DNA from: Paraspadella gotoi
Taxonomy: Eukaryota; Chaetognatha
DNA length: 64,000 nt
Assembly: GCA_051294375.1 (NCBI GenBank)
Contig: JBJCIZ010000744.1
Span: forward strand, 858,262 to 922,261
Direction of reading: 5' to 3'
The notes beneath the pieces are model-generated. The model saw only the letters and a list, made by a program, of their open reading frames with translations, was not told the DNA's origin and ran no database searches. Of this stretch, positions 34,522 through 48,600 are shown piece after piece. How positions within the stretch are numbered: the first letter of the stretch is position 1; each line of letters starts with the position of its first letter. The position numbers and the translations under genes were made by a program.

Positions 34522-34986
34522 CTTAGTTGAATTGAGAGAAGTCAATGAGTTTGAAGAAAGGCATCGATCGTTCTAGGAAAGGAAAAGAAGGCTATAATAA
34601 TTAGTAAAATAAATTTAAATTTAAATCATTTAAACCTAAAAGTGTGTCTTACCTATTTAGTACAAATTCATTAATGAAGAAATAGTTTGAGGCCAAAGAA
34701 AACCGAATGGATCTGCAAATAAATGGTGAAGTTATTCTCCTAATGTTGTTTAAATCTAGTTAATTAAGTTAATTAATTGGGTGTTTACATAACTAATGAG
34801 TACATCATAATTTAATACTCGCTAATTGTCCAGGGTTATATATTTTATATATTTTCTCTCTCTCTCTGAACTCTGGGATAATAAATGTTCAATTATTTAT
34901 CCTCAATTAAACGACTTTTTGCGGGGATATAAATGTAACTGCTGAAGATACAGTGATTATTATTATGAAATTGGTACAACCAATAT

Positions 34987-35152
34987 AAAAATTATCCATT
35001 CATTTAATAAATAAGCTATCTTGCCCCTGACTTTGGACAGGCTTTGGTGGTTTAAGGCCTCCATCACTCTTACAAGATAATGACATAGCAGGTCCCTGCA
35101 AGCTTTCAATCAAGACTCTCTCACAGTCTCGTTTATTCACTCCCAGAGTACC
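34987..35152 (-). mobile_element. SINE-like element R, unit C copy
   Basis: Equivalent of 9042-9207, with the left direct repeat only. Confidence 0.7.
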
Positions 35153-35238
35153 TGGCTTCCCTATCAATGAAGTGGTATAATATTCAAAGAATGTTTCAAT
35201 TGTATGAAAAGACCACTCCTTAAGTATTATGTGTTAAT

Positions 35239-35447
35239 GACAGAAACGTTCAATGTAAGCAGTCCCTGAGATTCGGATCAGGATGTAACACCATGTTACA
35301 CGAGGGGTGTTAAGCGCCCATATCCCTCTTAACTGCTTGGCGACCACCGAGCGAGAACCCTGGGACCTTTGGGTTGGGAGGCGAATGACTTGCCTCCGGC
35401 ACCAATGGCCGCTGATGAACGGTTGGTGAATTTTAGTCCACCATACC
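35239..35447 (-). mobile_element. tRNA-derived SINE family 1, unit C inverted copy
   Basis: Equivalent of 9295-9498; with 31103-31311 it brackets the second HEPN-NACHT copy. Confidence 0.7.
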
Positions 35448-38400
35448 GCGCCTAATAGCAGTGGGTCCTAAGCCACTACGCAAACAATTATGATATAGAC
35501 GTTTGTCAATGATTTGACGATCTTCTGTTAAGTAAAGAATATAAGTTTTAAAATTTGAAACGTAACTTACCTCAAAGCAGAGTAAGTCAGTCTTTAATTT
35601 TCATCGAATCTCGATTTGCGTCTCAATGATTTGACTTCGTTTTGCGATGAGACTAAGATTTTCAAAAGAAAATGAATAAAACGAATTAACTGTAAAAAAA
35701 TATGAATACATTTCTAAACATTGAAAAACACGTGATTGAGGGTTTAATACAAAGTGGATGAAAAATAATTTAACAAAAACAAGGAACAAATTTACTCACT
35801 GGTAATATTCCATATTCTTCTGAAGTTGACGTGTAAACTTTGAAAAACATTGGTTGCAAACGTCTGAAATTCATATTTAATTGAATAAGACTATTGCGTA
35901 AAAGCCATAGTTGTAAACCATATTAAGAATGCTAAATACTATATTTCTATTTACCTTAGGATAAAAATCTCCCAGATATAAAATACTTATGACGAGCGAA
36001 CTATTTTACAATCGTTGTCCTTGATTTTAAAAAATTCGATCTCCAACTTCCACTTTTCATTCCGGTTTTTATCTCAGGGATCGAAGTCGAGCACTCTCTA
36101 AAGAAAATTTGGGTAAAATTCTGTAACATCAAATTCATAAAGAGTCATTTACATAAACTCAAAGTAAATATCTCAGTTTATTAAACTTCTCTCCAAGGAA
36201 ACTCTGCCGTCAGGTCACGGATCTGAAGTTAGTCAACGCGCGTCGCTGCCGAGAGTCAATGCTACGAGGTTGCGAGGCGACAGTCAGGCTTGGTCATTTG
36301 TCATTTTCGTTGGTGTCATTTGACACTTTATGAGAACAACTGGTCATTTTGGCCTGTGTCAATGATCAATTTGGATCAGTGTCACTGGCCACTGGTCGCT
36401 TTGTTTGCAATTTCTAATTTTCCTTTTCTTTTTTCTCTCCACTTTTCTCTTTCCACTTTCCACTGATTCTACCTGTCGAGGAACTCAGTAGTCAGCCTGC
36501 CTCGCCAGGCGTATCTCCGTCCTATGATCCGTCGCCGCCATTACTGGGGAGACCTGCCGCTCAACTATGGTCCCCTCGTCGCGCGGAAGTGGGCGCGGCC
36601 CGCAATCCAGCGCCCTTTGGTGGCAGCCGTCGCGAGTGACGCCGAGACCACGTTATGGTCCGCGAGGATTCTTGTTCAAGTCCCGATCTGATGTAGAGCT
36701 CCGTATTGCAAGTCAGATAGTGCGTGGCGATGTGAGACTCAACAAGTCCTAATATGCCCACCGTTGACTAAGACCGTCTAGCTGTCATCTGCTACAAGTG
36801 GTGACAAGACGTGCTGAGTGACAACATGTCTCATGTCCCGTAAAAAGGCCGTTTTGGGAGCGGGACCGAAGTTCTCAGTGACTGGTCTCTCTGTGAAACG
36901 TGAAGGTAAAGAGCATAGAAAGTAGCAATCCAGATAGACTTCAGTAGACAAAATGTAGAAAACGAATCATGATGAGTAAGGTAACAGAGATGAAGCACTG
37001 CATCTCTCAACACTACCCGCGAATCGCGATACGCAAATTTAGTTTTATCAAATTATGTATTTTGGCCAAATTTTGACTAAATTAAAAAACCAGTTGAGTC
37101 ACTGACGTTCAGGTGTTTTTTTTTTTAACTTTGATATTTTTTCTCTCCTCTTTATCTCTCTCTCTCTCTCTCTTCATTTCTCGTCCTTCGCAAAAACTAA
37201 ATAATTCGGCCTTAGAACCGCGTAAAGTCAAGTGAAGAGGAGCAAAGTCGAGTTTAGTGGAGAGGCGAGAGTGCAGCTGATAGAAACTTTTAAGTTTAGT
37301 TGAATAATAATGAAAAAATGAATAAATTTCGGCTCACGATTCACTCTGTCAGTTCGTGGTCCCACCCCAAAATATTGTCGGAAAGTTAGGACTTAAATCA
37401 TTTCAGAACATCAAATTATGATAAAGTATGTAAAAAATTGAAGTCCGTTCATAGTCCTTCGTCTGTCTGATTTTACTTGAATTTTTTTGTGTGTGGGAAG
37501 GAAAGTGTGTGATTGAGCTGGAAATCAAGTTTTGATGAGATCGTCCGAGTGGAAATGAGTTTATAAACGAAATTAATTATTTGATTAATTAATTATTTAA
37601 TTAATAAGGAGAGAGAAAAAGGTAAGATAAGAATATGGAGCTGTCAAACATAGAGAGAATAATTAATTAATTATCTGATCAGCTGCTTATTGAAAATGAT
37701 TTGCTGATTGTTTGCTCAATTGTTAGATACTTGTGCATGTTAAAAGTTTTGTATGATTTTGCGTTAGATTTAACTATCGGTAGGGACTGCGGAGGCACAA
37801 AAATTTTTGTATTTTCTTTCTGGTGCTTCCATGGATTTAAACCTTTAATACCCCTTTAACCCACAAACGTCAATTGATCATTGATTGCCATTTTGATTGG
37901 TAATTTTTTTAGAGTACGAGGCAAGCAATGAACGCGCTGACCATTTATGCTCATCATCAATTTCTGCTCTTCTTTTCATGAGTCACATTTTTGAACAAAA
38001 ACCTTTCACAATTGTAAATATCTATAAGCAATTCATAACCCTTTTTTTTGCTCATAAAGATGAATAATACTAATTTTTTCTTAATTATAATTTATAAATG
38101 CTTGTATAAAATAAAAATCTATAATAATTTCAGCTTTTTACTTAATAGTATGGCGCAAAAAGGCATAAAATGGCGCTACGGCCACACCACGTTTGGTCTC
38201 ATATCCTCCCTTTCCCCCGCCTTTTAATTTCAAAACAATTTCGTCGATTTTTGTAAAAATTTCAGTAAACGTTCCCACGAAATGAGTCTGTATTTTCATG
38301 GTAAAAGTTTAAAAAAATATTTTATCAATGCCAATATATTTAATAAAATAATAAATGAAAATATGAGACATATATACTAAACAATTGGAATTTTCTTTAA

Positions 38401-39143
38401 AAGAAATATTCGCTTCAGTGAAGAAACCATCACTACGAAATCTCGACTCGGTATATTAGATTTGTTTTTATTTAAATATTAATAATTTTAAAACTAGTAT
38501 AATTCGTGTTACATTTAAATAAAAAGAAAACTATCAGTTGATTGTACGTACCATTGCGCTAATATTCAAAACTCAAATAGATTTTTTATTGAAAAGCAGA
38601 ATATTTTGGGAACTCAAATGATATCGAACAAAGACAAGGACGACGACGAATATAATAACGAAGACGACGACGAAGTCTTTGTACTTTGTGACCCGTAGTG
38701 GTCAGTAAGAATGACCGTTCATATCCAAACAAAATGACCTTGTTATGGCTGACCTTTTCCAGCCAATATAAATATGTATTTGTTGTTGTTGTTATTTTTA
38801 CCTTTATGATTTTTACTCTGTTTTCCGTCAATACATGTTTTCTCTTCTCACAAAAAATACGTCTCGAATTTTTCTCTAAATTCTGAGTTCTAAATTTTGA
38901 GTCACCGCATATTCATTATTTTGTTTGAGACCCAAAAGGCTCAAAAAATACTAACGGTTCTTGAAAACTAATGAAAGCGGAAAAACTTGTTCTGTTTCGC
39001 TCAGTTGGTTTATGCTACTTTCGTTTTAAATTACGATCGAGAGAAATAGAAAGATTTTCAAATTTAAATAATGACAACAATATTTTATATTAAATTTTAT
39101 AATTTGAGTTGAGAGAGAGAGAAACGAAAAGGAATGAGAGGGG

Positions 39144-39191
<48 letters not shown>

Positions 39192-39359
39192 TGAGGGGAA
39201 TCTATTCATAGAATTAAATCACATTAAATGCAAGACAAAAACATCATTATTATTCGCTTTGAAAACGACTGCCTTATAAGGAGATGGCGCGGCACATCTG
39301 TCAATTAGAAAAAAAGGCAGAACTATTTATCTGATGAGTATGTTATGACTTTCCGTCGT

Positions 39360-39575
39360 GATCGGTGGCAAATTGAGTAAAGCCATCAGCTCATGACCAA
39401 TAGGTACCGGGTTCAATCCCAACCCGATAGTTACCCCAGCGGGAATCGTGAGGACGGTCCAAACCGTTTTTGGTAGGCCTGGTTACAAGCCCAGGATCCG
39501 TTCCATGGTTGCTAGAGGGGTGTAAAAGAACTTGCGGATAGCAGTCTTCAGCCCCACTTAGCGCCTTATCCACAT
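39360..39575 (+). mobile_element. tRNA-derived SINE family 2, unit C copy
   Basis: Equivalent of 13326-13545; box B GGTTCAATCCC retained. Confidence 0.75.
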
Positions 39576-40056
39576 AACTAAATTTAATATTTCTATGTAT
39601 AATATATATATTATATCTGTTACGGTTGTAACAATTTGCAACAGGTTGCTAAGAAAAAATCTAACATTCAAAAATGCGTTTAAAATTTAACATTTTTTGG
39701 AAAAAAATATCCTTAGCCATGTATAAATATCATATCAATTCGATTCACTTTTGCTTTGACCAGCGAGGATAGAAATATGGCTCTTAGTACTTTTAGTACC
39801 ATTTAAAATACATTCTATTTGAAAAAGTTAATAATATTTATATCAAGTGAAAGCTTTTTAAAAGTTTTAAAAAATTGAATAAGATGACACGTATACCATT
39901 TTGGTAGTTTTAAAACTGACTTCTCAGGACCTTGGTAAAAAAATTTGACTATCTATTTAACATTATTAAGATATTAAGTAAACTTTCGTAATTTTTTTTT
40001 TCAGTGCTTCTTTTGGCACTTATCATATATATTATATGAATTGGTACAACCAATAT

Positions 40057-40217
40057 AAAATTATCCATTCATTTAATAAATAAGCTATCTTGCCCCTGGC
40101 TTTGGTGGTTTAAGGCCTCCATCACTCTTACAAGATAATGACATAGCAGGTCCCTGCAAGCTTTCAATCAAGACTCTCTCACAGTCTCGTTTATTCACTC
40201 CCAGAGTTCAGAGTACC
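40057..40217 (-). mobile_element. SINE-like element R, block D' copy
   Basis: Same insertion as 27719-27880; the right 23-bp direct repeat (40218-40240) is intact and the left has lost one base. Confidence 0.7.
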
Positions 40218-40956
40218 TATGAAATTGGTACAACCAATATGTAGTGAAATTATTATTGCTTATCCGAGCAATGAATTGGGAAAGCTGAATTTTATCGGTT
40301 TTATTTCAGACGTCTTTCTAGTATAAAATTGGCTAAATTATAATTATAAATAAAAGCGTGAATATCTTGGGTACGGATATCTCTTTTTGAAAATTGAAAC
40401 TATGTTTTCGAAAGAGGAATTTTTTTATTGGCGGGTTTCAAATTTTAACCATTTAACAATTTCCCATCAATGAAGTTGCATAAGTTTCAAAGAATGTTTC
40501 AATTGTATGAAAAGAAACAAATCCTTAATGTATAAATTTTCGTTTTAGCAGGTGCTCAATAAAAATTTCTTCCCTATCCTACTTAATAAGTAGTACTTAT
40601 GTACTTCACCACTGCAAATAGTATGGAAATATATTTGGCGAAAAAACTAATGCATTTAGTAAATCTCAATAAATCTCATCTCAATCATTCAACTATATAA
40701 ACTAGTCTAAAGCAAAAAAAAAAAAAATCAAAAATTCAAAAAGGAACAGAAAAGTATATTTAATAGTAAAATGTCAAAATTACTGCATTCTGGTAGTTTT
40801 CAATTTTAGTACAATACAAGTGGATAATAATACTTATAACTAGTATAAGTAAAAGAAAATTACTATTTGAACAAACGAGCAAAATCTCTAAAATTTCAAA
40901 AATTTCTGAACTAACTTTTGTTTCAAGCAACCAACAAAGCTAAAAAAATGTAAGTA

Positions 40957-43900
40957 TCAAATCAGTTGGATAATCTCCTCTTTTAAATCACCTCCTTTCC
41001 TCTCTCTCTCTCTCTCTCCTCTTCCTTCTCTCTCTCTCCTCTCTCCGCTCTTTCTCTCTCTCTCTATCTCCAACTCGATTCCAAACTTTTGCTCCCAAAT
41101 TTTCGCGATTTCTTCGAGAAAAGATTCACGCGAATTCAAAGTTTCGAATCCAAGAACGACGGGTTCTGATTGGTCGAAAAGAGAAAGGCGAAGACCAATC
41201 AGCGACGAGCACACACCTGAGAGGAAATAAAAAAAACCTTATATTTTGAACCAAAGTCAAGGGCAAGAAGCTTATTTATTGAATGAAAGGATAATTTTTA
41301 TATTGGTGATACAAATTTCCTAATTAGATTATTCAAACTATCTTTAGATCAGTTCCTCTATACTAATCCTCACATTTTCCCCAAGCCGTTTCCCTAATTT
41401 CTCCTATTTAACTTTTCTCCCCCTCCTCGCCTCCTTCGTTCCATGATCTTACTTTTCTGCCTCACTTTCCCTTTCCCTCTGCTTCCTCTTCCTCCCAACA
41501 ATTTTCCTCTTCCTCCTCCTTCCCCCGGTCTTCCTCTCTCCCAAAAATTTTCCTCTTCCTCCCAACAAATTTCCTCTTCCCCTTCTCCTCTGTCTTCCGC
41601 CCAACAATTTTCCTCTTCCCTTCCCCTCTGTCTTCCTCTTCCTCCCAACAATTTTCCTCTTCCTCCTCCCCTTCCCCCCGGTCTTCCTCTTCCTCCCAAA
41701 AATTTTCCTCTTCCTCCCAACAATTTTCCTCTTCCTCCTCTTCTTCCCCCCGGTGCTTCCTCTTCCCTCCTCCCAACAATTTTCCTCTTTCCTCCTCCCC
41801 TTCCCCTCTGTCTTCCTCTTCCTCTCAAAATTTTTCCTCTTCTTCCTCCCCTTCCCCCTGGTCTTCTCTTCATCCCAACAATTTTCCTCTTCCTCCTCCC
41901 TTTCCCTTGATCTTCCTCTTCATCCCAACAATTTTCCTCTTCTCCTCCCCTTCCCCCGGTCTTCCTCCTTCCTCCTCCCTTAGATCTTCTCTTCTAATTT
42001 TCCTCTTCCTCCTCCCCTTTCCCTTGATCTTCCTCTTCCTCCAACAATTTTCCCTCTTTCTTCCCTCTCCCCTTCCTCACCGTCTTTCTCTTCCTCCCCG
42101 TCTCGACGCTGGCGACTTCGACAACTCCGATTCGTCGTCGACGACGAACTGCGGCGCTGACGCGACTTCCTGCGGCGGAGGCTGCGCCGAGAGGCGGGGG
42201 AAGGGACGGTGGAAATTCTCGTGGAGGAGGAAGAGATCCCGGCGGAGAGGACGAGCGTGACGGGGGAAGGAGGAGAGGGAGAGGAAGAGGAGGAGGAAAG
42301 ATCGAAAGCGAGGAAATAATGAAAGGGAAATCCATTGTCGTCGATGTCGTTGTTGATGTCATCATCGGGATCTGAAAAAATAATATTTGTAAAAAAATTA
42401 GATATGAAAATTGATCAGTTCTCTTATCAGGTAATATTACAATCATAATTTAATAATAATAATAATTTTATAATAAGGGTTATAACAAAGTCACTGTAAA
42501 CTCATTAAGAACTAATTTTATAATCGTTATTCCATTGGAGATTTAAATTCACCTTGGTCGCCTCTGATTGGTCCCCTTTTATCCTCATCCTCTTCCTCCT
42601 CTCTCCTCCTCTTCCTTCTCCCTATGGCTTCGCCCAGATTCGCCACAGAAATCGGATTTTGCTTTTTCCGATATCGATTCGAGTTGACTTAAGGGAGACG
42701 AAGCGACTTTTTTAACCTGAATTTAATTGATTTTTACATTTTTAAAAAAACTTTTTCCAAATTTTTATCCAATCAAGAATTGAGAATTACCTGATCGATT
42801 AAACCTCTAATGTATCGAAGGCATCGCTCGACGTCCCTGAATCAAAAATTTTAATCCATTAACTATATAAACCTATATATGAATTTTCAATATTCAAAAT
42901 TGTTTAACGAAACAAAGCATGAAAATTATTTTCATTAAATTGAATTTAAATTATAACAAATAAAAAGACGAATCTTTCCACTCAAAACATCAAAAAATTA
43001 AAAGACTAAATTTTAAACTTTCTTTAAACGGTAAAAAAAGAGCCACCTAATTATGACCCGTAAGATGGACCCGGCGGCAAACTCCAACCGGAAGGAAACG
43101 CGACCCAAACCCCAATCTATGAAGGCCAATCGAGTGAGAAGTTGTTCGTCCATCAGAGAAAGCCAAGAGTCGGTTGGCCTGGGAGAAGATAAAAGAGAAG
43201 AGAGTCGTGAATAGGGAACTCGTTACTTCACTAAAATTATTTTATCTTCGTAGAAAGAGTCAATGGATTTGTACTTCTCTAATCTCTCCTAATCTAATCT
43301 CTATTCTCTACTAACTTTCACCAATTTATTCATCATCTTTATTTTTCAAAAATCAAACTAAAAGGAAAAAGAAGAACTGACCCTGGATTTTGTCTTTCGT
43401 GATTTTAAGGAAATAAATTCTGGTGGTTGAGACGACGACTAACGCGGGAGCNNNNNNNNNNNNNNNNNNNNNNNNNTCATCCTCTTCCTCCTCTCTCCTC
43501 CTCTTCCTTCTCCCTATGGCTTCGCCCAGATTCGCCACAGAAATCGGATTTTGCTTTTTCGATATCGATTCGAGTTGACTTAAGGGAGACGAAGCGACTT
43601 TTTTAACCTGAATTTAATTGATTTTTACATTTTTAAAAAAAATAATTTTATCCAATCAAGAATTGAGAATTACCTGATCGATTAAACCTCTAATGTATCG
43701 AAGGCATCGCTCGACGTCCCTGAATCAAAAATTTAATCCATTAACTATATAAACCTATATATGAATTTTCAATATTCAAAATTGTTTAACGAAACAAAGC
43801 ATGAAAATTATTTTCATTAAATTGAATTTAAATTATAACAAATAAAAAGACGAATCTTTCCACTCAAAACATCAAAAAATTAAAAGACTAAATTTTAAAC

Positions 43901-45610
43901 TTTCTTTAAACGGTAAAAAAAGAGCCACCTAATTATGACCCGTAAGATGGACCCGGGGCGGCAAACTCCAACCGGAAGGAAACGCGACCCAAACCCCAAT
44001 CTATGAAGGCCAATCGAGTGAGAAGTTGTTCGTCCATCAGAGAAAGCCAAGAGTCGGTTGGCCTGGGAGAAGATAAAAGAGAAGAGAGTCGTGAATAGGG
44101 AACTCGTTACTTCACTAAAATTATTTTATCTTCGTAGAAAGAGTCAATGGATTTGTACTTCTCTAATCTCTCCTAATCTAATCTCTATTCTCTACTACTT
44201 TCACCAATTTATTCATCATCTTTATTTTTCAAAAATCAAACTAAAAGGAAAAAGAAGAACTGACCCTGGATTTTGTCTTTCGTGATTTTAAGGAAATAAA
44301 TTCTGGTGGTTGAGACGACGACTAACGCGGGAGTGAAGGCAAAGACATTCTCCTCGCCTGATGAAATGAAACAATGAAAATTAAAATCAAGCAATCGAAA
44401 AAAGATCAATTTTCTCCATCTCTCAACTTAACCCTTCTATTATATTATTATATTATATTATACAACGTCCGCTCTCAACACAGACCGTCCCTCCCCCTTT
44501 CTCACCTCCTTTCCTCCCCAATTCTCCATTCTTCACAACGTCCGCTCTCAACACAGACACGAAATCTTCTTCGTCGCCGAAAAGAATCAAATCGAAGAAA
44601 GACGAAGTCGATGATCGACGATCGAAAAGTCGGAGAAAGAGAAGGAGTAGGCTCGCGAGTCTCCCTCGCCACTTTCCCTCTTTCCTCGCGTCTCTCCCTC
44701 AATCTCTTCCCCTACTTCCTCTCTCCTCCCTCCCTTCTTCTCCGGCGAAGAGACGGCGTCGACGTAACGGGAGTCGAACGTGGAGGCGGAGGAAGGAGAA
44801 GGAAAGGAGGAGGAAGAGGAGGCGCCGAGGCTGGAGGCGATCACCGAAGCAGCCATGTTCTGGAACACTGTGCACAGGAGGGAGGGGAAGGGGATAACTG
44901 GATCGCTCTGGTTTTCTTAAAAGAGATTATTATTATTATTACTATTATTATTTTACTATTATTAAAAGAATATTATTATTATTTTCTTAAGAGATTATAA
45001 CTATTATTATTATTACTATTATTACTATTATTATTATTACTATTCAAAAAGAGTGAAGGCAAAGACATTCTCCTCGCCTGATGAAATGAAACAATGAAAA
45101 TTAAAATCAAGCAATCGAAAAAAGATCAATTTTCTCCATCTCTCAACTTAACCCTTCTATTATATTATTATATTATATTATACAACGTCCGCTCTCAACA
45201 CAGACCGTCCCTCCCCCTTTCTCACCTCCTTTCCTCCCCAATTCTCCATTCTTCACAACGTCCGCTCTCAACACAGACACGAAATCTTCTTCGTCGCCGA
45301 AAAGAATCAAATCGAAGAAAAGACGAAGTCGATGATCGACGATCGAAAAGTCGGAGAAAGAGAAGGAGTAGGCTCGCGAGTCTCCCTCGCCACTTTCCCT
45401 CTTTCCTCGCGTCTCTCCCTCAATCTCTTCCCCTACTTCCTCTCTCCTCCCTCCCTTCTTCTCCGGCGAAGAGACGGCGTCGACGTAACGGGAGTCGAGC
45501 GTGGAGGCGGAGGAAGGAGAAGGAAAGGAGGAGGAAGAGGAGGCGCCGAGGCTGGAGGCGATCACCGAAGCAGCCATGTTCTGGAACACTGTGCACAGGA
45601 GGGAGGGGAA
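40957..45610 (-). CDS. STK11IP: STK11IP part 3: C-terminal PH-like exons and charged tail
   Basis: Exons: F about 44540-44874 (contains DHRLRLFFDLILFGDEEDFV; duplicated at about 45210-45595); G 44265-44357 (ENVFAFTPALVVVSTTRIYF); H 43047-43178 (LLTRLAFIDWGLGRVSFRL); I 42791-42836 (46 nt, DVERCLRYIRGLIDQ); J 42553-42716 (basic-acidic; second copy to 43607); K about 42100-42371 (Ser-rich then RS/RK-rich); last exon about 40957-41216 (DQSEPVVLGFETLNSRESF, then an Arg-Glu repeat and stop). G to I read as strands plus a final helix, the end of a PH-like fold. Exons H, I and J join in phase. G to H and K need one-base corrections, and the open version is found in one or the other duplicate. Confidence 0.65.
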
Positions 45611-48600
45611 GGGGATAACTGGATCGCTCTGGTTTTCTTAAAAGAGATTATTATTATTATTACTATTATTATTTTACTATTATTAAAAGAATATTATTAT
45701 TATTTTCTTAAGAGATTATAACTATTATTATTATTACTATTATTACTATTATTATTATTACTATTCAAAAAGACTATTCAAAACTATCTTTGGATCTTTG
45801 ATTTTAAACTGGATTTATTCTCAATATCAAACTCATTTTCCCTCCTCCTCCTCTTCTTCCTCCTCCTCTTCCTCCTCCTCCTCTTCTTCCTCCTCCTAAT
45901 CTTCTTCCTCCTCCTACCATATAGAGCTAAACCCTGTTTGAGAGTGTGATTCGACTACCTCCAACTGGTCGATGATATCATGACTGATGTATTCACGCCT
46001 CTCTGCGTCATTTGGTATTAAATACACTCCTCTACTTTTTGAGAGGCATCTTTCTCCTCCCTCACTCCTACTCTCTCTATCTCCTCTTTACTGTTCTATC
46101 ATTTATTATGTTTTTCCGGGATTTCCAAATAATTAATTCTATATACTGTTGCAGATAAGAGAATGATGATTTTTCTTTTCAACAGTGTGGAATCACATTA
46201 GAAATGTAAATTTCAATCCGCTGAGAGAAAGAAAAAGATTTGATCTCGTATGAGTAAAACATGTCCAAGCTCTCGCTACCCAACTGATAAGTCTTAGTGA
46301 GCAATAGTAAATCTCTTTTCACAATGAATTCAATTCCTCAAAATCATATTCGAAATCATGATTTCATAGAATAAAACATTGAATGAATTCATTGCAGAGG
46401 TTAAAGTTTGTGGCAATTAATTGATGGGAGGATGTATTCTCTCGATGAATCCAAACATGATTCATTTGATAGGTAAAATATTTCTTCTGCTTTGAGTGTA
46501 AAATACTTATACTGTTACGTTATGGTTAGATTGAAAAGGATAGATTATCCGTCTCAATGAATTCAAATTTCAAAATAATGTAGAAAGAAACATGATTCCC
46601 CTTAGTTCTGAGCTTAGTGTCAACTGAAATAATAAATAAAATAAATAAAATAAAATAAATAAAATAAATTATTCCTGGAATATTATAAGTTAGACAATGC
46701 AACATTTTGTTCATTTGTTTTTTTCATTTAGTTAGTTTAAAATTACAATCTCGTTTAGAAATTTGTGCCAGGTCCGCTTGTAAACATTTTTTATTGGGGT
46801 TTGAAAAGGGGTATTTTTTTCTCTTTTTGACGAATTCAAAATGCCATATCTCGGCCTTGGATTATCTAATTTACAAAAATTTATATATTTAGAATCCTTG
46901 TCTTAACCTTGTCTTAACCTCTTTTTATAATAATAAAAAAATTGAAATTTGATAAAGTATTAATAAATACCTTTTTTAAAGTAATATCTTAAAAATAATA
47001 TCAATTTGAAAAATAAAGTTAAAAATTTTCCAAAATAAGCTTAAGTTAAAGCTATACAATGTAATGTTATGCACTTAAAACATAAAAAAATACTATTACC
47101 TAGTAAGGAGAAATTTAGTAAAGTAGAAAAATCTTTAATCCCGAATTTGACAAGTATTCAGTGAATGTAGTGAGTGAAAAATATTTTTAATACTTTTCCG
47201 TTATTGGAGTACGTGAATCCTTAGTATTAAAATTCCTGAATATTTTTTTTTCCCTGAATCTAAATTAAGAGGTTGTCTTCTTTCTTTGTGAATAACTTTA
47301 GAGTGTGAATTCATAAGAATGAATTCATTTCATTTCGGTTTAAAAGTTTCAATTTATTAAGTAGTTGTTATTCTTTTGTGAATACTTAGTGTATGAATTC
47401 ATGAGTATAAATTCATAAGAATGAATTCCCATTTCATTTCGGTTAATGTGCCATTTTTTTAAAGTTTTTATTATTAAGTAGTCATTATTCTTTGTGAATA
47501 CTTAGAGTGTGAATTCAAAAGAATGAATTCATTTCATTTCGGTTTAAAAGTTTCAATTATTAAGGAAGGACCACAACAACATTGACCACAACAACGACAT
47601 GAACAGACCGGCCTTGGTTATCGACGCAGCAGACGAAAATCCTTCCACGAAAGAACCCGATGGAGTCTTAAGGCTTCCGCTGCCGACGGAGGCGTCGAGA
47701 CTGGAGGCGGCTGCGGCGGCGGGAATCGGCGCTGTAGCGGCGGGCGTTGATCGCGCGAGCGGCGCCTCAATTCTCGGCGTGGAAGAGAAGGCGGCGTCGT
47801 GTTCGTCTTCCACGACCGTGATGCTTCCGCTGCTCGACGTGTATTTCGAGTCTTTGAGCGAATTGTCTTGAGATCAAAAGTAAGAAAGATGTTAACGTAG
47901 CAGATTTTGTGAATTATTTTCAAATGAGATGTTTGTCTTTTTTTTTCCCCCCTTTCATCTTTACAAATTTAAGATTTAAGATTTAAGATTTAAGATTTAA
48001 GATTCAGCTCTCCCCGCCCTCCCCGTCTTTTCTTTTTTTTCTTCAATTCTTTTCAATTCTTTTCATCCTCTTCTTTCCCCCCCTCTCCCCCTTTTCCCAA
48101 CTCCCTCCCCCTCACCTCGACTCCCACCCTCCATCGCCACGGGTGAACTTAAAAAGAAGTTGATTCCTTTCGTCGGGAACGAATCGGCAGCGGCAGCGGC
48201 GAAGGACGGCGACGAGGCGGCGGCTGCGGCGAAGGACGGCGACGACGCGGCGGCTGCGGCGAGATCGGCAGCCTCCTGACGCGGAGAGAGGACGGCGATG
48301 GAACCGTCGCTTTGTGCAGAGGAGAGTTTAGCTGGAGAAAGAGGGAAGGCGATTTTGAATTAAGTCAATAATTATACAAAGATAATAAATGACAAAATAA
48401 AGACGCCACAAAAACGCAATATCGACGGAATGGAACTTGCGACGTGATTGGTCGTCCTCTTAGCGAATCATCTGAAAACCGACGAATCACAGACCGACCA
48501 ATGACCGACAAAGAGAGATTAAGGGGTCGACGGCCGGGATTGCCGTGGGATCTCAACAACTCTCTCTCAACATCCAACCTCCAAAAAGACACAAAAAAAA

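Larger units (their letters stand above)
29890..39690. repeat. Repeat unit C: second copy of unit A
   Basis: Follows 4180-13640 in order and orientation with all the same elements. From about 29.9 to 34.0 kb it is full of 1-5 bp insertions and deletions in coding and non-coding parts alike; from 34.4 to 39.7 kb it is nearly identical to A except a disturbed stretch at about 36.54-36.80 kb. Beyond the annotated SINEs and gene copy, no separate gene is seen. Confidence 0.85.
39818..42570. repeat. Block D': direct repeat of block D
   Basis: Complete version of the block, with the SINE-like element R at 40057-40217, the STK11IP last exons and the full CT-rich minisatellite. It is joined to the rest of STK11IP upstream (minus-strand sense), so this is the copy that belongs to the gene. 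Confidence 0.85.

Noticed and set aside
41394-42446. Arg/Gly/Glu-rich long ORFs on both strands
   Set aside because: Generated by the CT/GA minisatellite; open in several frames at once, so not evidence for a gene.
44374-45720. Plus-strand ORFs of 174-208 codons in F/F'
   Set aside because: They mirror STK11IP exon F on the minus strand; the minus reading has a good acceptor and a coherent segment, the plus reading is Arg/Ser low complexity.
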